Positions 48,041 to 56,121 of a stretch of DNA of 64,000 nt are shown one piece after another (position 1 is the stretch's first letter; every line of letters starts with the position of its first letter). This stretch comes from Thalassoglobus neptunius (lineage in GTDB: Bacteria > Planctomycetota > Planctomycetia > Planctomycetales > Planctomycetaceae). The notes beneath the pieces are model-generated. The model saw only the letters and a program-made list of their open reading frames with translations. It was not told the DNA's origin and did no database searches. The stretch lies in contig NZ_SIHI01000001.1 of assembly GCF_007859735.1 (NCBI RefSeq), positions 2,654,884 through 2,718,883 on the forward strand, written 5' to 3'. Both the position numbers and the translations under genes were made by a program.

Positions 48041-48099
48041 TACGGAACTGTTCAGAACTGTACGGAACTGTCCACTTTGGCTAGCGCTTTGGCTAGCGC
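48041..48099. repeat. Two short tandem repeats near recombinase relic
   Basis: Three 10-base units lie head to tail (TACGGAACTG, TTCAGAACTG, TACGGAACTG at 48041-48070). Next to them is an exact duplicate of the 12-mer TTTGGCTAGCGC (48076-48099). Both lie between the tRNA-Pro scar and the recombinase end. They could be arm-type binding sites for the lost integrase, but this is inference from position only. Confidence 0.5.
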
Positions 48100-48179
48100 A
48101 GCCCGCGTCTGTTTGTTAACAAATCTTCGCGTCCATTGAGTGCTTCCGCCCCGCCTGCGAATGTGATCCGTTGTCAGAA

Positions 48180-48611
48180 TTAGTCCGATTTTTTTTCGTA
48201 GAATTGCTGCATCATGTTCGCCGCTTCCGAGTGATCCTGATCGATCCAATGTGCGTAGGTTCGAAGAAGCGTGTCGACTCGGTCGCCCAGCCATGCCGCC
48301 GCTTTCGTGACTGGAAGTCCATTCGACAGCGCGATCGACGCGGCTGTGTGCCGTGCCGTATGGAATCCACAAACGGTCAAGCCGAGCCGTCTGAGCCTTG
48401 GTTTCCAGTTTCGGTTTGCGAAGTTGCTTCTCCGGATGACTCCGCCCAGTCGATTCAGGAACACCATCTCCTTCGCTCGCACCCGTCTGCTCCCGTCCTC
48501 CGTTTTGACGACGATCTTTTGCGGGTCTTTGAACTTCAGATCCTTCCTTCTGCGGAGTTCGTTGACGGTCTGATCTGCCCATTGAAGAAAATCATCATTC
48601 GCGAATTGACC
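48180..48611 (-). pseudogene. Tyrosine recombinase (integrase) C-terminal relic
   Basis: The frame gives about 140 residues with the catalytic C-terminal part of a phage-type integrase. The His-x-x-Arg box is in CGFHTARHTAASIALSNG, followed by AAAWLGDRVDTLLRTYAHW with the presumed nucleophile Tyr in TYAHW. The N-terminal DNA-binding domain and first catalytic Arg are missing, and a TGA at 48612-48614 closes the frame upstream. The position where active enzymes often have His or Trp after 'LG' holds Asp. It is a dead remnant of the element that used the neighbouring tRNA-Pro end. Confidence 0.78.
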
Positions 48612-48614
48612 TCA

Positions 48615-49266
48615 TCGATCGAACTTGTCGATGGCGGACGCTGCGACGTTCGTCGTCCCGACTGTGAAGGGACGACAATGGATGTCGAAGGCATGCGTGT
48701 GGTCGGAGGGATCAATCTCCGTTGGACAATGTGGGCGATCGATCTCATACGCCAATCCCAGGACTTCACTCCAGCCTCACTTGCAGCAACAACGCCGATC
48801 GACAGCATGCGTCGCAATCCATATTCGCCGTCTGCCGGTACCGGTTCTTCCTGAGCGCTGTTTGGAAACAGACGGTCCAAGATCAGTCCCACGCCTGTTT
48901 CGACAATGAGTGAGCAAAAGGGAAAGGCCAGAATTGCCAGCGGTTCGGAGAGCGTCAGCCCGTTGAGGAGCGAGAGTGGATTGAACAATTGTGCAGACGT
49001 TCGAGTTGTCGTTGCAGCATCCGCTCGAGGAATCCAACTCGTAGTTAAGAGAATGGGGGATACGCGAACGACAAAATTCGCTGGCCCACGCGCAGTACAT
49101 GTTGCTGGTGACACACATCTGCAATCGATTTACAAGATTGCCGTTTGTGAAAAGTGCGTGGAAATTTGCCACCGACCGTCAGATTTCTGACCTAAACTTG
49201 AATCTACACAAAAGCGACGAATCGCGGCCCCTTGTACAAGATTTATCTGAAAAGTAGGAACGAGAA
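48615..49266. other. Unassigned sequence with overlapping open frames
   Basis: About 650 bases follow the integrase relic. Long open frames exist on both strands (plus to 48854, minus 48536-49114), but they overlap each other and lack recognisable domains or ribosome sites. I cannot tell whether one of them is a decayed gene. The stretch probably marks the left end of the Tad region. Confidence 0.35.
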
Positions 49267-49464
49267 TTGAGACCGATTCAAGAACAACCAGGTCGCATTG
49301 TGCTGATTCCATCCACCTGGATCGCATGGCTGGCGGTCACTTGCGTCCTGTTCGGAGCGCCGCTACTCGTGATGCTTCCCTGCCTCACATGGAACGGACT
49401 GACAGCAGTCCGCAATCGAGTTCGCTGTCCAAATGTTGAGCAACAGCAGCGAAGATGGCTTTAG
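49267..49464 (+). CDS. Small membrane protein next to tadG
   Basis: This 65-residue frame starts with TTG and has an AGGA site upstream. A hydrophobic helix (STWIAWLAVTCVLFGAPLLVMLPCL) is followed by a basic tail. The membrane helix is convincing, but no family is recognised. Its stop overlaps the tadG stop region tail to tail. It could be a minor pilus component or an unrelated small protein. Confidence 0.4.
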   Translation: MRPIQEQPGRIVLIPSTWIAWLAVTCVLFGAPLLVMLPCLTWNGLTAVRNRVRCPNVEQQQRRWL

Positions 49465-50747
49465 TGGAGGGATCGTCGCAAGGCAGGTGCCATAAGCCCT
49501 TCCTGCAGAGTCTCACGAAGGCTAAGAAATGCAGCCAAGTCGTCCGGAGTGAGGTTCGCTAACGATTGTGGCCACCTCCACGTGGCTGAAGAGTTTGCTG
49601 CGCCGATGCGCGACGGGAGTTTCGTGATCGTCCCGCCAGTCAAGGTCAGGTCGACATCGACAGTACCGAATCCGGCTACGAGTCGGGCCCCCGATGGCAA
49701 CTCCGCGTAGATCGCGACAAAGCGTTCACCGACCACGGATTGCGCAGGTCCGGATATCAACTCATCGCCCACGGTCGCAACTTGCGGATCGACAAATTCG
49801 CCCGTAACTCCCCCGGAGACATTCGAACCTGAAACGGAAACCATTGTCGGCACGTTCAGGACGAGCAGATTCCAGCTCGCCAACTCCAGTTGGATCGGAG
49901 CGAGTCCGGGTACGGGGTCCGGTTGACCCGGAGGTTGTGCTAGCAAGTAAGGGCCAACGGTCATTGCAGGCACCGCTTGGGCAATTGCCGTCGCCCGAAC
50001 AATCGTGCCCCGTTCGCGGCGGTCAAGTAAGTCCGGCCCGCCATATGGCCCTCGACCGAACAGAAACGGAACGGTCGGACCACTGGAGCTGACACCTGCG
50101 GTCGTGTCGATTGCTGGTGCGGGATCGACGGTGGGGTCTGTTCGCCGCAGCCGGACCAGAAACGAGTCGTCCCCGACAACAGAGTCGTACCCGCTGTCCC
50201 CAGACAGCAGAAAATCCTCGCGAGAATATGTCGCATCCTCGCTGTGACTCGCGGCCGGTTGGAACTGTCCGGCGACCATGTCCCCGTGTCGTTCGTTGGA
50301 TTCGTTGGATTGCAGGACTGGATCATAGACGCCGGTGTTCTCTCGTCGAATGCTCCGTGACGCTCGAAATGAGGTTCCGGGCAGTGTGACGTCCGTGGCA
50401 TCGTCGTCGAACAATATCACGGGACCGGCACCGAATTGCATTGCATCATCTGCGTCGGAGCTGAGGTTGTCATCGTAGATGGCGGTCACGAGTTCGGTCA
50501 CGTGGGCCCGTCGGTCACTCTCTGTAAACGTCGGGGCAACAAGCGATCGATCTCGCAGTCGCAGGCCCTCCATTGCGGCCGCATCAACCGCAGTCTGCAT
50601 TTGCCGCCGACTCAGCGTCACCATTCCCAAGTGAATCACAAGCGCCATCAGCGGCAGCAGTGCGAATAGAAGCACTGCAAACCAGATCATGACGGTGCCT
50701 CTAAGACGGCACGTGACATCGTGCTTCTTGTGGAGAACTCGTCTCAC
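49461..50747 (-). CDS. tadG: TadG-like pilus assembly protein
   Basis: The start has the TadG/TadE-type N-terminus: a short basic leader, then GTVMIWFAVLLFALLPLMAL, and the follow-on QMQTAVDAAAMEGLR. The rest is a long periplasmic beta-rich domain of about 370 residues with low similarity to known families. The start is a GTG that overlaps the tadE stop as GTGA, so the two are coupled. TadG and TadE are minor pseudopilin-like proteins needed for Flp pilus assembly. The gene symbol is based on position and the N-terminus. Confidence 0.78.
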   Translation of the reverse strand: MRRVLHKKHDVTCRLRGTVMIWFAVLLFALLPLMALVIHLGMVTLSRRQMQTAVDAAAMEGLRLRDRSLVAPTFTESDRRAHVTELVTAIYDDNLSSDADDAMQFGAGPVILFDDDATDVTLPGTSFRASRSIRRENTGVYDPVLQSNESNERHGDMVAGQFQPAASHSEDATYSREDFLLSGDSGYDSVVGDDSFLVRLRRTDPTVDPAPAIDTTAGVSSSGPTVPFLFGRGPYGGPDLLDRRERGTIVRATAIAQAVPAMTVGPYLLAQPPGQPDPVPGLAPIQLELASWNLLVLNVPTMVSVSGSNVSGGVTGEFVDPQVATVGDELISGPAQSVVGERFVAIYAELPSGARLVAGFGTVDVDLTLTGGTITKLPSRIGAANSSATWRWPQSLANLTPDDLAAFLSLRETLQEGLMAPALRRSLH

Positions 50748-51676
50748 TCGAACACCTCGCGACGGTAGATGCCCTGAGCCGAGATGACTTTCCGATAGGG
50801 GCGGACGGTGGTGGCGAATGCCTTAGCTTCCCCGAAACCATAAGTTCCCCGATGCGGACCAGCACCGAAATTGGGATTCGCGGAGGGATCGACCAGTATG
50901 TAGCCAGCCGCAGCCAATGTCTGGCCATTTGGAAATGTCGCGGAGGCAGCCCCAGTGACAGATGCATCATCGGCAGTGACCGGGATGTTCTGTACTCCGT
51001 TGAGTCCAACCGTGTCAGCTGGCCGGACAATGTTGCCATCGGAATCTGATTGGATATACGCGACGAGAGCTGCAGACTGATACGGAAAGTTGATCCGCAA
51101 TGCGACCATGCCCGGTTCGAGGCTTCCAGGCGTGGGGGAATCGAGCGCAAACGGTCCTTCGGAAGCTCCTGCTGGCAAGACCTCCTCAACCACGCGCCGC
51201 CATTCGGAAATTGTTTCGGCGCCTGTGCTCGAGTCACGGTTTCCAAAACCGACAAGCGGGATGACAACAGTCAGATCGCCATCGACATTTGTGACCAGCG
51301 TGCCAGGGTATCGCACACGGTCAATGTCCGGGTCGTAAATGTAAGTGGAGTACAGCAATCGATTGATGAGAGGAAGGGTCTCTGGGTCGGTGCCTGGAAC
51401 CACGACGAGTGATGCTTCGCTGTACAAGCCACTCCCCTCCAGTGCTTCATCAAATGTACCAACTGGGGCAAACGGGTGCCGTGACAATTCCATCGCCCCA
51501 ACATCCGCTGCCTGTTGCAACACGTTCGCTGAGAAGAAGAGAAAGCCGAACGCCAGAATGGCCCCCAGTAAGAACGTCATGACGAACGCGATGACGGCAA
51601 ACTCAATTAATGCCTGACCGGACCGTAGCGATCGACGATCCTGGTGCGATGAAGTTCGCATCAAACTCTTCCTCAT
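50744..51676 (-). CDS. tadE: TadE-like pseudopilin
   Basis: The protein of 310 residues has a basic leader, then the TadE motif GQALIEFAVIAFVMTFLLGA, with Glu five residues into the helix as in prepilin-type proteins. After about residue 50 a periplasmic domain follows. In the Tad system TadE is processed by the TadV prepilin peptidase. The start at 51676 (MRKSLMRTSS) is chosen because the leader begins there. A much longer frame to 51925 has no protein-like upstream part. It is translationally coupled to tadG. Confidence 0.82.
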   Translation of the reverse strand: MRKSLMRTSSHQDRRSLRSGQALIEFAVIAFVMTFLLGAILAFGFLFFSANVLQQAADVGAMELSRHPFAPVGTFDEALEGSGLYSEASLVVVPGTDPETLPLINRLLYSTYIYDPDIDRVRYPGTLVTNVDGDLTVVIPLVGFGNRDSSTGAETISEWRRVVEEVLPAGASEGPFALDSPTPGSLEPGMVALRINFPYQSAALVAYIQSDSDGNIVRPADTVGLNGVQNIPVTADDASVTGAASATFPNGQTLAAAGYILVDPSANPNFGAGPHRGTYGFGEAKAFATTVRPYRKVISAQGIYRREVFE

Positions 51677-51909
51677 TTTCGCCACGGAGTGCAATTGGTG
51701 TGCATGTATCGTACGACTGTCATGCCGCGAATGCAATAATCTCGCCTGACGATAATGTTCTGGTGGTTGCAGATGCACACGTTGTGTACTACGGTGGTGG
51801 ATCGGCTGCATGCCAAGGAGCGGCATGCAGTCCCAAGTCTCATGGATGAGCCGATTATCGATCTGGAAGACAGCGTCTTTCATCGAAAACCGTCCACTGG
51901 AGTCTACAC

Positions 51910-52509
51910 ATGCGTTCGCAAACAACGAGACTGTGCCTGCCGGTCTGCCTTGTCCTCTCTTTCACCGGCATGTCGCAAAGTCAGGACGAACACGACACGA
52001 GGCAAGAGGGCTCAACACAAGCGTTGATGCAGATCTCTTTCTCTCCACGCCCACAGATGACGGAATCCGCTGTCGAGAGTTTGCGGTCAATTCGCCTCAA
52101 GTGCGACTGCACGCAGTCGTTCCATGGAACCTTCGCGTCACCTCTGTATGCCCTCGACCTTCAGGGTTGTGCAATCAATGACGCGGACTGCGAGTTGATC
52201 GCCGAAATTGTCGAACTGGAGGAACTGAAACTTGTTTGTACGCGAATTACGAACGGCGCGATACATCCGCTGTGCCGCCTCAAGAACCTGCGGTGGCTTG
52301 ACCTGCGTGGCACCCGCGTCACGGATGACGGCATCCTCAAGCTGACCCAGGCACCGAGACTGGAAATGCTCGATCTGCGAGGCACGAAAGTGACAGCGGA
52401 CGGTGTCCAGGAACTTCGATTGCGACGACCGAAGTTGAGGGTACTTGTTGATCTTCGAAAATCCTCCCCCAACTTTACTTCCGCGTTGACTGCGGACAGC
52501 GTCGACTAG
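51910..52509 (+). CDS. Secreted leucine-rich-repeat protein
   Basis: A signal peptide (MRSQTTRLCLPVCLVLSF) is followed by about four LRR units: YALDLQGCAINDADCELIAE, LEELKLVCTRITNGAIHPL, LRWLDLRGTRVTDDGILKL and LEMLDLRGTKVTADGVQEL. This F-box/AMN1-like LRR form is common in planctomycete secreted proteins and binds partners. It is divergent from tadE, and the 51677-51909 gap should hold both promoters. A GGAG site precedes the ATG. Its role in the pilus locus, if any, is not shown. Confidence 0.78.
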   Translation: MRSQTTRLCLPVCLVLSFTGMSQSQDEHDTRQEGSTQALMQISFSPRPQMTESAVESLRSIRLKCDCTQSFHGTFASPLYALDLQGCAINDADCELIAEIVELEELKLVCTRITNGAIHPLCRLKNLRWLDLRGTRVTDDGILKLTQAPRLEMLDLRGTKVTADGVQELRLRRPKLRVLVDLRKSSPNFTSALTADSVD

Positions 52510-52866
52510 CCGAAGGTGGGATCACTCGATGAGTGGCAACGGGTTCGACGATCGAATCAACGAGAGCAAAGTTCGTCTTCGGGTCTGGAGTCGTGTTTAC
52601 GAGCGACTCTTGCTGACGCAGACTTTGCGATGCTGAACTTGTTGATGACCGGCCTGATGGGGCACTCTCGCAATCGACGCAATCGCGATTGGCCCGGCAT
52701 TGTCGGTGACTGCATGCGACCTCAAGTCGACGCCCCTTGGTTCGCGCATGAGCCGTTTGCCCCTGCAATTCTCGCCATGTTGCTGGGACCGATGTGAGTG
52801 TTTGACGTCCGTGATTTCAGCCGCGGAAGAAGTCGATTGTCGAGTTATCCCACAAGTCAAATGAAA
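52510..52866. other. Intergenic, no supportable gene
   Basis: Open frames of about 90 residues exist on each strand here and overlap. Neither has a family motif, signal peptide or good ribosome site. I leave both uncalled. The stretch ends at the palindromic terminator. Confidence 0.3.
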
Positions 52867-52892
52867 GAACCGCACTGAATTCAGTGCGGTTC
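52867..52892. terminator. Perfect 26-base palindrome, likely terminator
   Basis: The 13-base arms pair without mismatch around a central GAATTC. It lies 35 bases past the stop of the minus-strand His-rich gene and could end transcription of the metal module. No long T-tract follows on that side. Because it is a perfect palindrome, a protein-binding role is also possible. Confidence 0.5.
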
Positions 52893-52927
52893 ATGGGGCA
52901 TTTGCGTAGCGAGACAATCGTTGATCG

Positions 52928-53275
52928 TCAGGCAATGACGTTGACCGGACCGTGGTTGTCGCAGTGGTCGCCGTGCGGATGGTGCAGGTGCCCATCGACG
53001 AGATAGTCGACATGGTCACCGTGCGGGACGGCCTCGTGACCGCAACCCGGTCCATGAACATGATTCACGTCGTGTCCGCCGCACTTATGGTCCGGAGTAC
53101 AAGCGGAGGGATTTGCATCGCTCACTTCCAGCACATGTTCGACGACCTGGCCGTCCTGCTGCTGGTGGTGTAGGTGACCATCGTGAAGATAGTCCGTGTG
53201 GCCATTGTGCTCAACGGCGGTATGACCGCAGTCGGCCCCATGCTGATGATCGTGATTGGCGTGAGTCGTGGACAT
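52928..53275 (-). CDS. His-rich two-repeat metal-binding protein
   Basis: The 115-residue protein contains two copies of a His/Cys-rich unit of about 35 residues. The first has HGADCGHTAVEHNGHTDYLH and ends DGHLHH. The second has HGPGCGHEAVPHGDHVDYLV and ends DGHLHHPHGD. Between them lies a CTPDHKCGGHD segment. Nearly 30 His and several Cys make metal binding very likely, with zinc or nickel as candidates. There is no signal peptide. The ATG at 53275 is better than that at 53308. It follows the SmtB-like repressor gene by about 65 bases and is probably controlled by it. Confidence 0.8.
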   Translation of the reverse strand: MSTTHANHDHQHGADCGHTAVEHNGHTDYLHDGHLHHQQQDGQVVEHVLEVSDANPSACTPDHKCGGHDVNHVHGPGCGHEAVPHGDHVDYLVDGHLHHPHGDHCDNHGPVNVIA

Positions 53276-53339
53276 CGAGTTTCCTTCTTCGTTGAAGAGC
53301 AATAACACGGCGAATCACTGGAAAGTGAATCGTCGCTGA

Positions 53340-53681
53340 TTAGGGGTCGGTTTCCCGCGCATGGTCAATGCCGTTGGATACCAACTGCGAAACATGCTGG
53401 TCAGCCACGGAATAGAACAGGTGCTTGCCATCGCGACGACTGCGGACCAGCCGTTCGCTCTTGAGCAACTTGAGCCTCTGGGAAATCGTGGTCATCTGCT
53501 CCTCGAGAGCAATCGCGATCTCCGTGACGCACATTTCCTGTTGGGACAGGAGTATGAGTACCTTCAATCGTCCGGGGTCGCCCAATGCCCGAAAGATTCC
53601 GGCCGCGCGGTCGCAGACGGAATCATCAACTGCCGAAAGGCCACTCACTGAATGGTCATCATTGCTGCAATCGGGCTTCAC
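53340..53681 (-). CDS. ArsR/SmtB family metal-sensing repressor
   Basis: This 113-residue winged-helix repressor has the recognition region VTEIAIALEEQMTTISQRLK and wing SRRDGKHLFYSV. In helix 5 the residues D94, H96, H107 and E110 have exactly the spacing of the zinc site of SmtB (Asp-x-His, then His-x-x-Glu). The alpha-3 cysteine motif of cadmium sensors is not complete. It therefore probably releases DNA when it binds zinc, cobalt or nickel. It lies between the NicO transporter gene and the His-rich gene on the same strand. I could not identify the operator with certainty. Confidence 0.9.
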   Translation of the reverse strand: MKPDCSNDDHSVSGLSAVDDSVCDRAAGIFRALGDPGRLKVLILLSQQEMCVTEIAIALEEQMTTISQRLKLLKSERLVRSRRDGKHLFYSVADQHVSQLVSNGIDHARETDP

Positions 53682-53805
53682 AATCCATTAATCCTTCAAT
53701 TCACCATTTGATGAAGTGTAGGATAGTGCACGGAGTCGATTCAGTCAAACGGTATTTTCGATGAACTTGCGCCAGCGACTTCACCCTCATTCGGGCTGTC
53801 GCCCG

Positions 53806-54570
53806 CTACATGCCAGCCGCCGCCACACGGACAGTGTAGAAAGCTCCCATACCGAGAATGAGCAACGCCCGAATGTGCGCCCAGGGCAATCGCGATGTGC
53901 CTGTCATTCGACGTCCTATGCGGTCCCCGAAAAGTTGCAGCATGATGCCCACAAGCGTAAGCGACGATGCAATGCCAGCAGCGAACAGAGCAATGATCAG
54001 ATAGGCCGCCGCCGGCGAACCGGTCGACAAGCCAGTGAAGTAGGCTGCAAGCGCCGAAGGACACGGCAGCAATCCGACAGCCATTCCGAGCAGTGCGGTC
54101 GTCTTGTAGCTCGTTCGCAAGGGCGACTGAGATGAGAGGTCTCCGCTGGCGACATCGAGTTTTACGACGCTGGGACCGTCCGCACAGTCATGATCGTGAT
54201 CGTGGGAATGGTGGTCATGTCCACAGCAACGCACCTGTTTTCCCCGAATCGCCTGCCGGAGGAGATAGCACCCGACAGCTACGACCAACAGCGCGCTCAC
54301 CCAGGGAAGGAACGTCGAAACGTTTTCTTCGTGGTGGTGATCGCCCGTCACCACGTGATGCGCAAGATGCACGGCAAAAGCGATGGCGAACAGCGACACA
54401 GAGTGCGAAACGGCTGTCGAGAGTCCCATTACAATCGGATGCCACGGACTGCGTCGCCCACCCACAAGGTAGACAAACATGGCCGTCTTCCCGTGCCCCG
54501 GTTCGAGGGCATGCAGCGCCCCGAGGAGAAAAGCAAGCCCGAGAGTTAGGTCATGGGTGTGTTGATGCAT
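53806..54570 (-). CDS. NicO/RcnA-like nickel-cobalt transporter
   Basis: This 254-residue membrane protein has about six helices. The family motif HALEPGHGKT lies at residues 20-29, with H20, E23 and H26 as probable metal contacts, and GLLPCPSALAAYF marks the second conserved helix. Two His-rich loops occur, GDHHHEENV and CGHDHHSHDHDHDCADG. RcnA-type proteins export nickel and cobalt, while related NicO/UreH/SirB proteins have been linked to other metals. It is the first gene of a probable three-gene metal module with the SmtB-like repressor and His-rich protein. Confidence 0.88.
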   Translation of the reverse strand: MHQHTHDLTLGLAFLLGALHALEPGHGKTAMFVYLVGGRRSPWHPIVMGLSTAVSHSVSLFAIAFAVHLAHHVVTGDHHHEENVSTFLPWVSALLVVAVGCYLLRQAIRGKQVRCCGHDHHSHDHDHDCADGPSVVKLDVASGDLSSQSPLRTSYKTTALLGMAVGLLPCPSALAAYFTGLSTGSPAAAYLIIALFAAGIASSLTLVGIMLQLFGDRIGRRMTGTSRLPWAHIRALLILGMGAFYTVRVAAAGM

Positions 54571-55322
54571 TGAACCACCTGGAAAGTCACTCGCAAGGAA
54601 TTCGACGAACGCGACCGATCAGAAATGAAAAGTCCTTCCATTGCAACGTGTCGAACGAGCAGTTGCAAGTATCGCAGGCACAGAATGGTGCCATCATGGT
54701 GATCTCTAAACAGATTCATCTCCAAATGAGCTCCCCGCACGCTTGCCGAAAATACTCGTGAAGTGTCTCACATCAGCTGATGTTTCATCGAGAGATTTTC
54801 CGGATCAGGTGGCTTTGCTGAGGATAACCCACCCGTGCGAGATGCAGGGCCAGGCGAGAGCGTGTTCGAAGGAATTTCGTCGCACACATCCCTGTTCCTG
54901 TTGCCTGAGTCACTGAAAGACTTTCGGCTCAACGATCGTCGGCCGCGTCTATTTCATCGCGAGTGTCGGCGGCGACCTCCGGTTAATTCGTTTCCCCTTT
55001 CTGGATTGTGTCGTTGTCCTGAAAGAGAGTGCCAGCTCCCTCGATGAAGTCTTGCCGCTTACCCATTCTCAATCCTCGACAATCGCGGGCTGCTCAATCT
55101 CGGCAATCTTCTCCCGATTGTTGTCCCCGTGGCTGATCCTTTGCACAATTGCGTCAACACGAACTCCACAAGCAGGAGTTTTCACCGAGGACCAGACAGT
55201 TGGGTTACGAGGCGGCCGTCAGGGAACACCGGTTTGAGTCTTCGCCATCCGTCATCAAAGCGGTACTCGCCCGGCGCCTCGCTCGCCCCAACATTGCCAG
55301 CTGCGTCTCGACCGGACTGCGC
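54571..55322. other. Long stretch with only small open frames
   Basis: This region of about 750 bases lies between the metal module and the Flp pilin. Minus-strand frames include a short one ending LKPVFPDGRLVTQLSGPR, then one reading DAIVQRISHGDNNREKIAEI, and then a 27-residue frame starting MGKRQDFIEG. They may be pieces of a decayed gene, since they lie on the pilus strand one after another. None has a recognisable family. The metal module promoter should lie near 54571-54720. Confidence 0.35.
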
Positions 55323-55369
55323 AAAAAAAGGAAACCCGTCGAATGGAAGTTGCCATTCGACGGGTTTCC
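55323..55369 (-). terminator. Strong rho-independent terminator of the Flp pilin gene
   Basis: A perfect 17-base stem (55330-55346 with 55353-55369) closes a six-base loop. On the minus strand it is followed by seven T. It lies 31 bases past the Flp pilin stop, so the pilin is made as a separate, well-terminated transcript, as expected for an abundant subunit. Confidence 0.9.
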
Positions 55370-55399
55370 TTGCATCCCTTGCGGGGCAGTTCGTTCTGG

Positions 55400-55735
55400 C
55401 TACGGAGCCAGGTCACCACCTTCGATCACGAGAGTGTCAATGCCGGGCATACCCATGTTGCTCGCCAGGCTGCCAGGATTTGTTGGGTCGAGATAGACCA
55501 CGCCGTTAGTGTCCTGCTGCGTGTTCACCAGTTTACCACTGACGATTGGACCTTGATCATCGTCGTGTGCACAGGGCAATGCAGCGGCACAAGCAGCCAT
55601 CAGGTCATTCGACTTGTGGCCCATAGTCGCAACCGCGACCAGGCAGACCAAAGCCACTCCGCCGACCAGAATGCCGTACTCGACCATTCCTTGGCCCTTG
55701 CGGCTTTTCAACACATTCCGCAGTTTTCTCAACAT
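55400..55735 (-). CDS. flp: Flp-type major pilin
   Basis: The N-terminus (MLRKLRNVLKSRKGQGMVEYGILVGGVAL, in outline GQGMVEYGILVGGVALVCLV) is a Flp/Tad prepilin: a basic leader, cleavage after Gly, Glu-Tyr in the new N-terminus, and one hydrophobic helix. Flp pilins are usually 50-80 residues long. This one is 111, with an acidic C-terminal domain that has two cysteines. It would be processed by a TadV-type peptidase and polymerised by the Tad machine encoded to the right. An AGAGG ribosome site precedes the ATG at 55735. Confidence 0.88.
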   Translation of the reverse strand: MLRKLRNVLKSRKGQGMVEYGILVGGVALVCLVAVATMGHKSNDLMAACAAALPCAHDDDQGPIVSGKLVNTQQDTNGVVYLDPTNPGSLASNMGMPGIDTLVIEGGDLAP

Positions 55736-55806
55736 CAATTCAACCTCTTTCAAATGGAGCATCGCTAATCACGCTATCAGGGCAATAGCTGCCAGTTGCG
55801 TGCTTA

Positions 55807-55844
55807 CTTGCAAATTAGCTGCAAGTGTATATTGCGTGTATATT
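55807..55844. promoter_or_regulatory. Inverted and direct repeats upstream of the pilin gene
   Basis: CTTGCA (55807-55812) and TGCAAG (55820-55825) form an inverted repeat with a seven-base spacer. Next to it GTGTATATT is repeated in direct order up to 55844. They lie 70-110 bases before the pilin ATG and could be an operator or activator site. No sigma factor box could be placed with confidence. Confidence 0.4.
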
Positions 55845-56121
55845 GGAGAATCGATGTGATCGTCAAGCCTACCGAAGCGAGTTTCTCACATTTTCAGATT
55901 CGTTTTGATGGGGCCACGCCATTCGCGAATCGCGATCGAGGGTCGGGAGTGTCTCGGGCATAGTAAGGCGTGTTGGCCAGCAGCGGGTTGTTCGTTATGA
56001 ACTATGCCGCGTTCTTTGGCGAGGACTGCTGTGCAGCGGCGCTCCTATCGCGGACACATGTGAGCCCAATGCTGTTTTGCATGTCAAAAGCAACTCAATC
56101 GTATCGCTTTCGTCCATGTGG

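Noticed and set aside
48041-48099. Possible CRISPR array
   Set aside because: The units are 10-12 bases and directly adjacent, without spacers, and no cas gene is present.
48171-49114. Two overlapping long open frames on opposite strands
   Set aside because: They cover each other and the integrase relic, have no ribosome site and show no family motif, so neither can be chosen as a gene.
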